Below, piece after piece: positions 1 to 10,208 of a DNA stretch of 64,000 nt. The notes beneath the pieces were generated by a model. It did not search any database. It worked only from the letters and a program-made list of their open reading frames with translations, and was not told the DNA's origin. This DNA comes from Arachis hypogaea (taxonomy: Eukaryota > Streptophyta > Magnoliopsida > Fabales > Fabaceae), in assembly GCF_003086295.3 (NCBI RefSeq), contig NC_092048.1, positions 2,361,001 through 2,425,000 of the forward strand. Reading direction: 5' to 3'. Positions within the stretch are counted from its first letter, which is position 1. Each line of letters opens with the position of its first letter. The position numbers and the translations under genes are program-made.

Positions 1-2
1 CT

Positions 3-1313
3 GGGTTTTCTGTTTTCAAGTTGTACAAGTCCTCTTTCAAGGATTTCAAAGAAATGTTTCTTAAAGTAAAGTTTGTTGACGAAGATTTTCCTTTTTACCT
101 TGATGAACATTTGGGCGAGAAGTTCCCTCTATACTGGTGCTGTCATCCGTAGCATATACTTGGTCCCGATCTTATAGCGCCTCGAAATGAGTGCATAGTT
201 AGCTTTCTTATGGAAATGGTTGACAAGGGTGGTTTATTGTCTGTGTCGGAACTACTTCCGTGGGAAGAGAATAGGGCAGCGGTTATAAATTATCTGGGTG
301 AGAGTTTATGAACTGGTTTGTTTGATATTTGAAGAAAAATTTTCAACTCTGACGTTTTTTCTCTATTTTTTGTAGTCGGGAAGTATCCTGGTGTTTCGGC
401 TTCAAGCTTAAGGGCTCGTTTCAAAGCAAAGAACTTCGAGGGGTCTTCGTCCAATCCTGAGAAAATGGAAGGTGGGGCCGAGGTCAATCAACCAGAGCTG
501 AAGAAGAAAGGATTTGTTTTTAAGAAAAGGAAATCTGATGTAATTAATATTGACAATGATGAAACTGCCAAGGGGATTCATCTGAACGATTTGTCGAACT
601 TTACCCTAAAGCAAGAGAGGCTACACATGTTTGAAGAAGAGGTGGATGGATCCTCAGTCTGGGATAGGAATTTTCTTTTTAGTGTTGTGGTTGACGAGGT
701 TGTTCAGGCTTCTTCAGATCTGGGTCGTATTGAGGGGGTTGGAGACGTCGGTATTGATCAATTCATCCAGGTCAGTGTTAATCTTTGTGTTTGCATTACA
801 TGTGCAATCTGTGGTACTGATGGCGATTTTATGCTTTCTGCCTAGGTTGTTGGGCTTCGATTGGCGAGCGTAGGCCATGCTCAAGAGAAAAAGCATAAGA
901 AAATGTTGCAAACTGCTGCGGAGAGTACTACGATCAAGGAACAATTGGAAACAAAGGAAAAGTCCCTAATTGAACTTAGGAAAGAAATTGCTGCAGTTAA
1001 GGAGGAACTAAGGTTAGAGAAAGAGAGCCATGAGAAAGATGCTGAAAAGCTGAGTAAAAAGGAAAAAGATTTAAACAATATGAGTGAGCAGGTTGTTGGG
1101 GTGACATTAAAGCTGAAAAAAATGGAATCTAGCCGAGAAGGTGAGATCCTAGATGCATTTGCTGAGGGTTTCGAACGTGCTGTAACCCAAGCAAAATTCT
1201 TGGTACCGGACGGGGATTTTACTGCTATGGATCCGAGTAAGGTTGTTCGTGAGGGTTATTTGGTGGATGATGAAGAAGTTGCCGAAGAAGATGGGGACAA
1301 TTTGGCTGATTAA
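3..1313 (+). pseudogene. Spliced antisense accessory ORF of Tat element, coiled-coil protein, 5' truncated
   Basis: Three blocks join in frame across two GT-AG introns (298-375 and 771-845), with exons 3-297, 376-770 and 846-1313; the stop codon is at 1311-1313. The first exon encodes a segment with FPLYW and ELLPWEENR, resembling plant proteins called putative gypsy-type transposon proteins; this is recalled, not searched. The last exon is a highly charged coiled coil (about 880-1130) rich in Glu and Lys, followed by an acidic tail ending DGDNLAD. An in-frame TAG at 150-152 interrupts exon 1, so this copy is probably dead. It runs opposite to the neighbouring retrotransposon pol and converges with it. 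Extra antisense ORFs between pol and the 3' LTR are known in Tat elements. The N-terminus is outside the window. Confidence 0.65.
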
Positions 1314-1845
1314 AGAATCTGTTTATTTTGCCGTTGACTTGTGTTTACTTGGCCTTTGAGAGGCTTATTTTTTATGTATCAGTGTTTTGAAAAAACTGAT
1401 GTTTAGCAGATATATTTTGATTGTAGAACCATTTTTCGACTGTATTAATGTCTGTCAAATTAGGTGTGGTATGTTCCTAATTTTTGTTTGTTCCTCTCTA
1501 AAAAAAAGGATCTTTTTTTCCAATCTTAGCTGACTGATGTTGTGCGCATTCGAAATATAATGCAACTAGTTGTCTGAAGCGATTTTTGCTTTCACAAATT
1601 GATAGTGATGTTACAGCCATTAACATCAGGCTTTGCGATCTTTGTTTTGTATTTTAGAGAGAAGTGCAATGAGAAAGGATTAAAGTAACATAATTATTAC
1701 CAGAATGTATTACCTGAATAAATTTAGATCAGGTAAGCTAGTCTCATTAAAACCTCCACGAGCAAAACCTTATTTAGAAAAAATCTCGTGGTAGGAAAAA
1801 GAGTACTAGTGTTCTTGTATGTTCAACTATAATACTGTTTTAAGG
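1314..1845. other. Spacer between antisense ORF and pol 3' end
   Basis: This stretch separates the convergent stop of the plus-strand ORF from the integrase end. It is AT-rich and has no credible reading frame. It probably serves as untranslated sequence for both transcripts. I see no LTR or polypurine tract that I can defend here. Confidence 0.5.
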
Positions 1846-2945
1846 AGCTAACATTCCAAGTGTTGGGTAACCTTGTGCCATCCAGTCTTTCCAATTGATA
1901 AGCTCCCCTTCAAAGGACTTCATGTATTCTGTAAGGGCCGTCCCAAGTTGCTGCAAGCTTTCCATGGGAGGAAGGTTTTCGGACATTTTCAGTCTTTCGA
2001 AGGACCAGGTCGCCTACGACAAAGTTCCTCGGTTTTACCCTTTTGTTATGGCGCCGACTTAGACGTTGTTGTAACGCCTGATGACGAATTGCCGCTGTGC
2101 TTCGTATTTCTTCGACGAGGTCAAGCTCGGTTTGACGAGCTTATGTGTGGTCGTCAGCCTCCACCCGCAGGGAACCATGCGAGACTTCAATTGGTATCAT
2201 GGCCTCCGAGCCATATACCAAACGGAATGGTGTTTCTTTGGTCGTGGAGTGTACTGTAGTATTATATCACCACAATATTTTGGGGATGAGTTCAGCCCGT
2301 AAGCCTTTGGCGTCATCCACCTTCTTCCTTAAAGCCTGTAAGAGGACCTTATTTGCTGCCTCCGCCAACCCATTTGATTGTGGATGCTCGACGGATGAAA
2401 AGTGTTGCTTTATTTTTAGATTCTGCAAAAAATCTTTGAAATTATGGTCGGTAAACTGACGATCATTGTCAGTAGTAATATGACGAGGTAGACCGAATCT
2501 ACAAATTATATTTTTCCATACAAAAGAAATCATCTGACTTGAAGTAATTTTGGCTAAGAGTTGAGCTTCAATCCATTTAGAAAAATAGTCAATTGCAACA
2601 ACTAAATATTTGACCTGTCTTAGCGCAGTGGGAAACGGTCCGAGGATATCGATTCCCCACTGGTTAAATGGCCAGCTTACGATTGAGTGATGTAGGTTCT
2701 CGGCTGGTACGTTAATGATTCAAGCATGCTTCTGGCAGCTATCAAAAGTTTGGACCTTGTTTCGGCTGTCGTCCCAGATGGTGGGCCAATAAAAGCCAGC
2801 TCGGAGAACCTTCTGTGCGAGGCTTCTTGCTCCCGAATGTATCCCGCATATGCCCTCGTGAGCTTCATCTATAACAAGGTCGGCTTCCGATCTGTCTAAA
2901 CATTTTAGTAAAGGTCGAGAGTAACCTCGCCTATATAAAGTATTA
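1846..2945 (-). pseudogene. Tat element integrase domain (decayed)
   Basis: In the frame shared with the rest of pol, the minus strand reads an HHCC-like N-terminal segment (about 2700-2900), then the catalytic core with WGIDILGPF, TDNDRQFTD and PQSNGLAEAANK, the last around the catalytic Glu. Integrase inserts the cDNA into the host genome. Stops interrupt it, for example after the zinc-binding segment (near 2715) and within the C-terminal part. The C-terminal end still resembles the usual gypsy tail and runs out near 1845. It lies directly downstream of the second RNase H. Not functional as it stands. Confidence 0.8.
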
Positions 2946-2968
2946 TTTAACAGTGTATAGAAAGATGC

Positions 2969-3560
2969 TTATCTTTTAAACTTTTTCTGATCTTGGATTC
3001 CATCTGGAACGATCCCATTTCTAAGAAATTGTATAAATGGTTGTTGCCAACTATTTTTGTTAGAAATAGTAAAAGTACCGATTATATTTATACTCGGCTC
3101 TGTGAGAGTGGATTGTAAAAGCGTGGCCGTGTGTGATTGGGTAGTAGCCAGTTTACAAAGTAAATCTGCTCTGTGATTCTGATCTCTAGCTATATGAATT
3201 ATTTCACATTTTGAAAAATTGTCCCTAAGTTGGGTGACAATATTTAGATATTTTAATAAAATAGGATCTTTCGTTTGAAAACTTTGATTTACTTGTTGAA
3301 CCACTAGTAAGGAATCGCAGTAAACCTTTAATTCAGAAACATGCAATTCAATGGCTAACCTGAGTTCAGCAATCAGAGCTTCGTATTCGGCCTGATTATT
3401 GCTGGCTTTAAAGGAAAATCAGAGAGAGTGCTCTATGACAAGTCCTTCTGGATTTTCCAAAAGAATTCCTGCTCCTGATCCTTGAAGATTGGACGCCCCA
3501 TCGACGAATAGCACCCACTGTGTGTTTTGTGCGTTTGGGCCTGGTCCAGTAAATTCGGCC
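2969..3560 (-). pseudogene. Second (archaeal-type) RNase H domain of Tat pol
   Basis: The minus strand encodes WVLFVDGASN (first catalytic Asp), GSGAGILLENPEG, ASNNQAEYEALIAELRLA (catalytic Glu), LKVYCDSLLVVQQV (third Asp) and DQNHRADLLCKLA (fourth Asp). This is a complete RNase H fold following the ordinary RNase H, the arrangement typical of Tat elements. A TGA (a probable former CGA arginine codon) at about 3419-3421 splits it. The frame is the same as in the adjacent RNase H and integrase. The enzyme would degrade RNA in the RNA:DNA hybrid during reverse transcription. Confidence 0.82.
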
Positions 3561-4380
3561 ACAAAATCAGCCAAGTATTGGGATTTAACAGATCCCCGAG
3601 GTTGATATTGAATATCAAATTCGGAAAGCTCAATGGACCACTTAATCAACCTCCCTGCTAGCTCGGGTTTGGCGAGTATTTGGCGTAATGGTTGTGTTGT
3701 TTTGACATTGATTGTATGGCTTTGGAAGTAAGGACGAAGCCGTCTTGCGGAGAAGACCAAGGCGTAGGCGAGCTTCTCTAACCTCGGATATTGAAGCTCG
3801 GCGTTCTGCAAGGACTTGCTGACAAAATAAACTGGCTATTGACCAGGGGCGGAGCTAGAAATTTTTTTGAGAGGGGCCAACATGAAAAATATAAGTTAAG
3901 AAGAAAAGAAAATTAAAAATTAAAAAAAAAACTAAATTAAAAAATTGAAACTCATACATACATATTATTTATTTGGGGGGGGGGGGAGGGGCATTGCCCC
4001 CCTTCTCTATAACGTGGCTCCGCCACTGCTGTTGACCCCTTTCATCCTCTGCAACAAGAATAGAACTAATTGCTGTATCAGTAATTGACAAATACAAGTA
4101 TAACATTTCGCCGACTTTAGGCTTTTGCAGAATAGGAGGTTTAGAGAGAAATTGCTTTAAACTTTTAAATGCAGCTTCGCATTTCTCATCCCACTGAAAA
4201 GTTGTATTCTTCCGTAAGCACCGAAAAAAGTTGACCGACTTTGCTGCTAGACATGGTAAGAATCTGGACAGAGCAGCTAAACTCCCTGTTAATCTCTGAA
4301 CCTCTTTTATTGTTGTGGGACTTTTCATATCAAGGACTGCTTGGCATTTTTCTAGATTTTCCTCGATTCCTCTACTGGTG
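3561..4380 (-). pseudogene. First RNase H domain of Tat pol, split by a MITE
   Basis: This is the usual gypsy RNase H following the reverse transcriptase: FQWDEKCEAAFKSLKQFL leads in, then LYLSITDTAISSILVAEDE, then after the insertion NAELQYPRLEKLAYALV, and LIKWSIELSEFDI with a Gln in place of the usual catalytic-region context. A 185-bp transposon at 3844-4028 separates EDERGQQ from the continuation. The left copy of the target duplication carries a C-to-T change creating a TAG where the right copy reads CAG. The domain cannot be translated in one piece. Confidence 0.8.
3844..4028. mobile_element. hAT-like MITE inserted in retrotransposon RNase H
   Basis: The element begins CAGGGGCGGAGC and ends GCTCCGCCACTG, giving terminal inverted repeats of about 12 bp with one mismatch. 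It is flanked by 8-bp duplications, CTATTGAC (3836-3843) and CTGTTGAC (4029-4036). An 8-bp duplication with a CAGNGGCGG terminus is typical of hAT-superfamily non-autonomous elements. The interior is A-rich and has a run of G near 3975. It is 185 bp and has no coding capacity. It inserted after the host retrotransposon had settled, so it is the younger element. Confidence 0.85.
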
Positions 4381-4970
4381 AGGATGAATCCAAGAAATTT
4401 TCCTACACGGACGCCAGCACACTTCTCAGGATTGAGCCTCATTTTGTATGCTCAGATTTGGCCGAAAATTTCAGTAAGGTCGGCAATGTGAGATTGGCAT
4501 ATCTTTGTCTTAGCGACCATATCATCCACGTATACTTCGATATTTCGACCTATCTATTGTTTAAATACTTTGTTCATCAACCGCTGATACGTTGCCCCTG
4601 TATTCTTTAAACCAAAAGGCATTACGTTGTAACAATAATTACCATACTCGGTTATAAAGGCTGTTTTCTTTTGGTCTGATGGATGCATGAGGATCTGGTT
4701 ATAACCAGAATATGCATCCATGAAACTCAAGGTACCATAACCACAAGAATTATCTACTAAAGTATCAGTGCATGGTAAAGGGTAGGCGTCTTTAGGACAA
4801 GCCTTATTTAAGTCTGTAAAGTCGACGCACATGCGCCACTTACCATTACTTTTTCTTACCATTACAACATTGGCTAACCACGTTGTAAACCTGATCTCAC
4901 GGATGAACTGGGCGTCAATAAGCTTTTTGGCTTCGGCCATGGATGCGAGCCTTTTCTCGGTTCCGAGATT
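4381..4970 (-). pseudogene. Tat element reverse transcriptase domain (decayed)
   Basis: The minus strand encodes, in order, SNGKWRMCVDFTDLNKACPK, SFMDAYSGYNQI (catalytic Asp), MPFGLKNTGATYQRLMN, and YVDDMVAKT (the YxDD catalytic motif at 4523-4534). These are the hallmark RT motifs of plant Ty3/gypsy elements. Stops occur at about 4971, 4554 and 4445, all in the same frame. RT copies the element RNA into DNA using a tRNA primer. It continues without a frame change from the protease region into RNase H. Confidence 0.87.
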
Positions 4971-5311
4971 CTATTTTTTCTGAGATACTGGTCGGGCTGC
5001 CGGGTTTATCGCAAGTTTGTGTGTGATCACAGATGGGTCTATGCCTGGCATATCTACAGGGGTCCATGCGAAGAGATCGGCATTCTGTTTTAAAAAGTGG
5101 ACGAGCTTATCCCTTTCCTCGCCGTTTGTGGATGTTCCAATAAAGGTGAATTTCATTGGATCGTCGGTCAATGAAACCTTTGTTACATCTTCATTTGGCA
5201 TAGGACGATCTTCAAAATCAGCTCTGGGATCTAGCTCGGCTAAGGTCGGCTGGTCAGCATGTATGGAGTTGATTCGTCGTTCAGCCACTCTCTTTATAGG
5301 TTTTAGGCTCA

Positions 5312-5990
5312 CGTTATAGCAGTGCCGAGCTTCTTGAAGGTCGCCGTGAACCGTGGCTATTACTTTATCCTATACTGGAAACTTGACACAGAGATGGATT
5401 GTGGATACAATTGCAGCAAATTTATTCAAAAAGGGCCTACCCAAAATAAGATTATAAGGGCTAAAACAGTCAACAACAAGGTATTGAATATCTTATGTTT
5501 TGGAGAGCGGTTGCTCGCCCAGTGTGGTTTGCAGCCATACCGAACCCATGACAGGTACCCGTTCTCCTGAAAAGCCTACGAGATCTCCAATAGATGGCTG
5601 CAAAATGTTAGTACTTAGTTTCATTTTTTCAAATGTAGTAAAGAATAAAACATCAGCGCTACTCCCTGGGTCTAGGAGGACCTTTCGAACAATTAGATCA
5701 CCCAGCTGGATAGAGATGACTACAGGATCATTTAGGTTTGCATCTTTACAAATAAAGTCGGTTGAACGGAAGGTCATCTCTAGGAGGTCTTGACCTTGTT
5801 GGGGACTGCTGGTGGTATCTGCAAGCGCCAACATTGCTCTGTAAGTACGCTTCCTGGCCGAACTTGTGCTTCCACCCCCAACATATCCTCCAAAGATGCA
5901 ATTGATTATACCCCTGGGCTGAGCATGTGCTTTTTCTTTGTCTTTTGTTGATGATGACTGGCCTACAGGAGGTTGTTCGGTGGTCGGCAC
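5312..5990 (-). pseudogene. Tat element aspartic protease region (decayed)
   Basis: The minus strand carries VRKVLLDPGSSADVLFFTTF, where DPGSS is the Tat-type version of the D-S/T-G protease active site, then GLLGRPFLN-like sequence reading [13 protein letters not shown]. The protease cuts the polyprotein. Two in-frame stops (near 5493 and 5371) break it. It is in frame with gag (6000-6746), from which only a TAG at 6000-6002 separates it. That stop may be the natural gag end or decay. The downstream linker to RT (4971-5312) has the expected PADLFAWTPVDMPGI-like sequence. Confidence 0.78.
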
Positions 5991-5999
5991 TGTCCTTTT

Positions 6000-7177
6000 C
6001 TATATATGACCTGAAATAAATTTGTCAAGGTGGCCCTGTCTTGCTAGACGTTCCAAGAGATCCTTTGCGATCACACATTCATCAGTCGTGTGACCGTATT
6101 TCTGATGAAACATGCAATACTTGGATTTGTCAATGTTCTTCGGCTCAGGATAACTACCAGCTTTGCGGGGTGTCTTAATTAGCTTAGAATTCAATATTTC
6201 TTTGATGATGTCGTCCCGCTTTGTATTGAACTGGGTATATGACTCGTAACGGGGCATTGGTCGGAAATTCTTTTTGCTCTCCCGAGGTTTATCGTCATCC
6301 TTCGCAATTGCCGACTTCTCTGCCTTTCGGGCCTGACGGAGTTCTTCAATATCTATCTGTCCTTTGGCCTTTTCCCTAAACTCGGCCAGAGTCTTGGGTT
6401 TGGCTACTGCAATGGCCTCTTGAAACTTACCCGGGCGGAGGCCACTTTTGATGGCATGCAAGTGGACTTCTGGGTGGAGATCAGGAATTCTCATAGCAAC
6501 TTTAGTAAAACGAGTAATGTAGTCCTTTAGGCTTTCTTGTTGACCTTGCTTAATAGTAGTCAGATAATCGGAATCATGTAAGTATATAGCCGATGCTGCA
6601 AAATGATCTTCAAATTGTTTTGCCAGCTCCTGGAATCGTGAGATAGAATCTGCAGGCAAAGAGCAAAACCAGTCAAGTGCAGGACCATCTAAAAAAGAGG
6701 AAAAACAACGACATAAAATCGGATCAGATGCACCGTTAACGATCATAATAGATCAAAATTTCTTTATGTGTTGTTTAGGATCCCCTAGTCCGTCGTAGGG
6801 GTTAAAGTTGTCGGCAGCGTGAACTGTCTGGGCAATTGAAAATTCATGATCTCCGGCGTAAATGATCCAGCAGAGTTATCAGGCTCTTGATCTTCGTCTT
6901 CTGGCTGAGCTTCCTCGTTTTGAGGATTAGCGTCATCATCCTGGGGCGTCTCCGAGATATGAGTTGGCTCGGATTGGCGTTCATCATTTCCATGTCGCTC
7001 CTGGCAATCATCATTGTGTTCAAGACGAGCATTAATTAATTGCTGAATTTGTTGCTGCATTCTCTGATTCTCCTCCGCCATATGCTGGTTTGCTGTAGCC
7101 ATGCGTTGATTTGTCTGCTGGATCTCAGTTACCATCTGGAGGAGTTCGGACGGAGTGGGAGGAGGTGCATCAGCCAT
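6000..7177 (-). pseudogene. Tat element gag (frameshifted)
   Basis: I take the start as the ATG at 7177, giving MADAPPPTPSE, a Gln-rich coiled coil and an acidic stretch. After 6785 the sequence shifts by one base within a run reading ACCCCTACG; the correct frame continues as YDGLGDPKQHIKKF, then a TGA in place of an expected Arg codon, then SIMIVNGASDPILCRC. It continues with the retrotransposon gag core (GPALDWFCSLP) and a zinc-knuckle-like end (YCMFHQKYGHTTDEC). Gag would form the virus-like particle. One frameshift and one stop disable it. Confidence 0.82.
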
Positions 7178-7220
7178 TAGCAGATGTTGGGGATTTTGAG
7201 GCCTAGAAAGGGAAGTTCGG

Positions 7221-7239
7221 CCCCACGGTGGGCGCCAAA
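7221..7239 (-). other. Primer-binding site of Tat element
   Basis: Immediately inside the LTR end (ACA at 7240-7242 read on the minus strand) lies TTTGGCGCCCACCGTGGGG. A TGG-initiated sequence a few bases from the LTR is what a tRNA-primed element needs, matching a CCA tRNA 3' end. I do not assign the tRNA. Confidence 0.7.
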
Positions 7240-7609
7240 TGTTCTTGCTTGGTTGAATCCGAGCTATAACCTGTGCTTTGTCGGAAGCCGAGCAGTTGTC
7301 CAGCCGATAGCCAGTATACCTCGGCCAGCTAATGTAGTGAAAAGAGGGGGCACCTGCAAAAAGTACTCCGACGCTCAAGTTAGTTAAGGAATATATGAGG
7401 AGTTATTATCTTCGAGAAGAGAATCTACCTTTTCAATTTCTGATAGCTCCATTTTATAGCTAGGAGACGAGGATATCCGTTTTCTAGCATTAAGGAGGAA
7501 TTAATCCCTTTTTGGTGCGTTACTCAGAAAGATCGGTTACGATCATAACTCGATAAAATCAGTTACAGGAGTGATATCCAAGCTATAATTTTTCGAATGA
7601 TGTATAACA
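7240..7609 (-). repeat. 5' LTR of Tat element
   Basis: On the minus strand it begins TGTTATACATCATTCG (7609) and ends CAAGAACA (7240), giving TG...CA ends. It contains a TATA-like AGCTATAAAATGG and then TTGAGCGTCGGAGT followed by TTTTTGCAGGTGCC. The latter motif recurs in the solo LTR at 29232-29680. The length is about 370 bp. The outer end is set by the TG rule only, because the partner LTR lies outside the window. Confidence 0.7.
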
Positions 7610-8722
7610 ACCATATGATCTTATAACTAAAATTTTAATTCTAAACTCTAACTACCGAATATATTACTAAATTTGAATCCTAATATTATGTACCAAACAT
7701 AGGCTTATAGTTTGAGAAAAATAGTCGAGTAGTGAGGTATAATTGGAATATTTAATGCATAGTTATGGATATATATGTAGCAATTATTTATTTAAAAAAT
7801 GGCGAATTATAGGCGTATAAATAAAAAAGAAAAATAATTTGGAGGTATTAGGCGCATGTGTTATTAAGGGTTTAGTGATCCTAAAACATATCGATGGGCA
7901 TTGCGCGTGTGGGGTGTGTGTGTTAGCTGGTCCATATATATGATCACAATTCACAACCATCTTATCTGGCTATTACAAATTGAAGGCCAATAAGGCATCA
8001 CTATCTGCATTCTCCATGCAATTCAATCATATCAATTATTGAAATGTCATTTTACAAAACGTGCGTGCTACTTACGTATTCTTTCCCCAGGTCGGCACAA
8101 CACTCATCACTCACTAGCTACTTCTTCATAACCCACTCCAAACACCGATCAAGCTAGTTGGTGTTGACAATTTCTATACATTTTTTTAAAGAAAATCTGG
8201 TTTTGGTGGTTTTCAAATCTGGTTTTTGTGGTTTTCAACAGTCTTGTATTATTGTAAATTAAAGTAGTCTCTAAATAAATAATGTGTGAACGAGAAATAT
8301 TAAGCAAGGTAGCCGTGCTAATCATGGAACCAAACAAAAACAGGTCACATGTCATCACTAAAAGTAATATGGATCAAGGGAACGCACATCGTTTATGTCG
8401 ACGGATTATTAATACTATTACCAGCTCCTCATTTAATTGAAATTCATCCGGCCACTATATAACACATGCTATAATTAAAACATATGCACACACGACAACG
8501 ACATTCACCGCCGCAATAATAGTACCACTGCTCACCCTTGTCTTACTTGTCGACCTTTCTTTTCTCATCCAAACTTTCATTTCCACAAATTTATCTCTCT
8601 TTTGCTCCACTATACATTACACATACATTTTAGAGTTAATAGACTTATATTATCGTCATTCGCATATATATAATCATTTCTATTTATTTTTTTCATTGAA
8701 CTCACTCTAAATAAAAAAAAAA
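7610..8722. other. AT-rich intergenic stretch
   Basis: No convincing gene. The short frames here lack codon structure or recognisable motifs. Around 8100-8160 and 8480-8580 base composition is more balanced, but I can assign nothing. Confidence 0.5.
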
Positions 8723-8925
8723 GAAAAGTATAGGATAATAACATATTATCTGTCAATAATAATTAATTATTATATTTTAAATACATATATAAAAAGATAT
8801 ATCTAACAAATATATCTATAAAGACACTTCTATTAAATACAGTTATACAAAAAATATTTTTATTAGACACATACACAAAAACACTTCCATTAAACATAAT
8901 TATAAATAAGAGTTAGCAGAAATGC
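8723..8925. repeat. Dispersed repeat, copy 1
   Basis: This copy matches 9561-9793 over nearly its whole length in direct orientation, from GAAAAGTATAGG through TATCTGTCAATAATAATTAA and AGACACTTCTATTAAATAC to ATAAGAGTTAGCAGAAAT. It is non-coding and AT-rich. It looks like a member of a short interspersed, possibly MITE-derived, family. I could not define terminal inverted repeats or target duplications. Confidence 0.65.
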
Positions 8926-9560
8926 TGTTGGTATTTGGTAACGTAGTAGAATTGATAAAAAAACATATACGTTTACTTTTTCAAGGTGTATACCTGTTAG
9001 TACAAAGAAAGTTAGACCAAGTAATTTCGACAACAAACAATTGAGGTGGATATCCAGTATCAATTAGGCGACATGATAAGTAAATAGGAAGTTTTGGCCA
9101 AGTGCCAACTAATAATTCTGGAAGTTGAAAGAAAGATAGGAAAGCTCATCACTATAATATGGACTAGTATGGCAAAATAGTCGAACAAAAAGAAAAAAAA
9201 AAAACCATAAATAACACGTGTTTAAAATTTGAGCTTAATGGATAAAACCAGTATGAACGTGGAGAAGATTACTTGGTTCTCAAGTTGTGGTAAGAAAGTG
9301 GTTAGTAGTACTTGTAAAATAAATAATAGCTAGTAAGATCGTGGATAAGTCTAGATAATTAACGAGAAAAATTGTTTAAGGTTTTTTTTTTCCTCCATAA
9401 ATTGGAGAATTAAAAACCATAGAAGGGGAACCTCTATTCAAATACCACAAATTATACTCAGTCTTACGGACATAATAAAAGATCATAGAATACAAGCGTA
9501 TGAAAGTGTTAGAAATTAATTCACTTTTTGTTCGTCATTTTATTTAAGTATTTCTTTTTG

Positions 9561-9793
9561 GAAAAGTATAGGGTATTTACCAATATATTATCTGTCAATT
9601 TATTGTCAATAATAATTAATTATTATATTTTATATATATATATATAAAGAGATATATCTAGAAAATATATCTATAAAGACACTTCTATTAAATACAATTA
9701 TAAAAAATATAATTTTATTAGACACATCCACAAAAATACTTTCATTAAACACAATTATAAATAAGAGTTGGCAGAAATTGACAGAAATACTGG
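9561..9793. repeat. Dispersed repeat, copy 2
   Basis: Second copy of the family at 8723-8925, same orientation, about 0.8 kb away. It differs by small indels and a longer TA run in the middle. Its end reads ATAAGAGTTGGCAGAAATTG. Confidence 0.65.
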
Positions 9794-10159
9794 ATTGTTT
9801 CTTTTTTTAGTTTGATTCTTTGGTTCAATTTCCAGCTTTATTCATATTTAAGCAATTTCTTTTCTTAAGTTTCACTTTAAATGTTGGATGTCTATTTGAT
9901 TTTATTTTAATCTTTATTTTTATTGAATATCTATTTGTACAAGTTTTATCATAATACAAGAGTTTTAGTATTTGTCTACTACATGCAAAGTTTATATCGA
10001 TATTAAAATCGATAAATTTCGAATTGAGCTCTCTTCAGGAGAGAGTCATATTTATTTTTCGAATTGAAATTATTGATACAAATTTAATCGACATATGTGT
10101 CAACATCAAATAAATATCAAATGAAATAAATTAGTCACTTATATAAAATATATATTAAA

Positions 10160-10208
<49 letters not shown>

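Larger units (their letters stand above)
1..7609 (-). mobile_element. Decayed Tat-lineage Ty3/gypsy LTR retrotransposon
   Basis: Read on the minus strand the order is LTR (7240-7609), primer-binding site, gag, aspartic protease, reverse transcriptase, RNase H, a second RNase H and integrase, ending near 1845. Two consecutive RNase H domains are a hallmark of the Tat lineage. From protease to integrase the coding sequence keeps one frame, apart from a MITE insertion (185 bp plus 8-bp duplication) that shifts it by one base. Scattered in-frame stops and one gag frameshift make the copy non-autonomous. An opposite-strand reading frame lies at 3-1313, where some Tat elements carry extra ORFs. The 3' LTR should lie left of the window; that is inferred, so the left boundary is open. 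Confidence 0.85.

Noticed and set aside
1873..2459. Plus-strand frames over the integrase region
   Set aside because: They are antisense shadows of the integrase, whose own motifs are on the minus strand.
2677..2868. Minus-strand frame over the integrase N-terminus
   Set aside because: It is in a different frame from pol; the true frame shows HHCC-like and DDE motifs.
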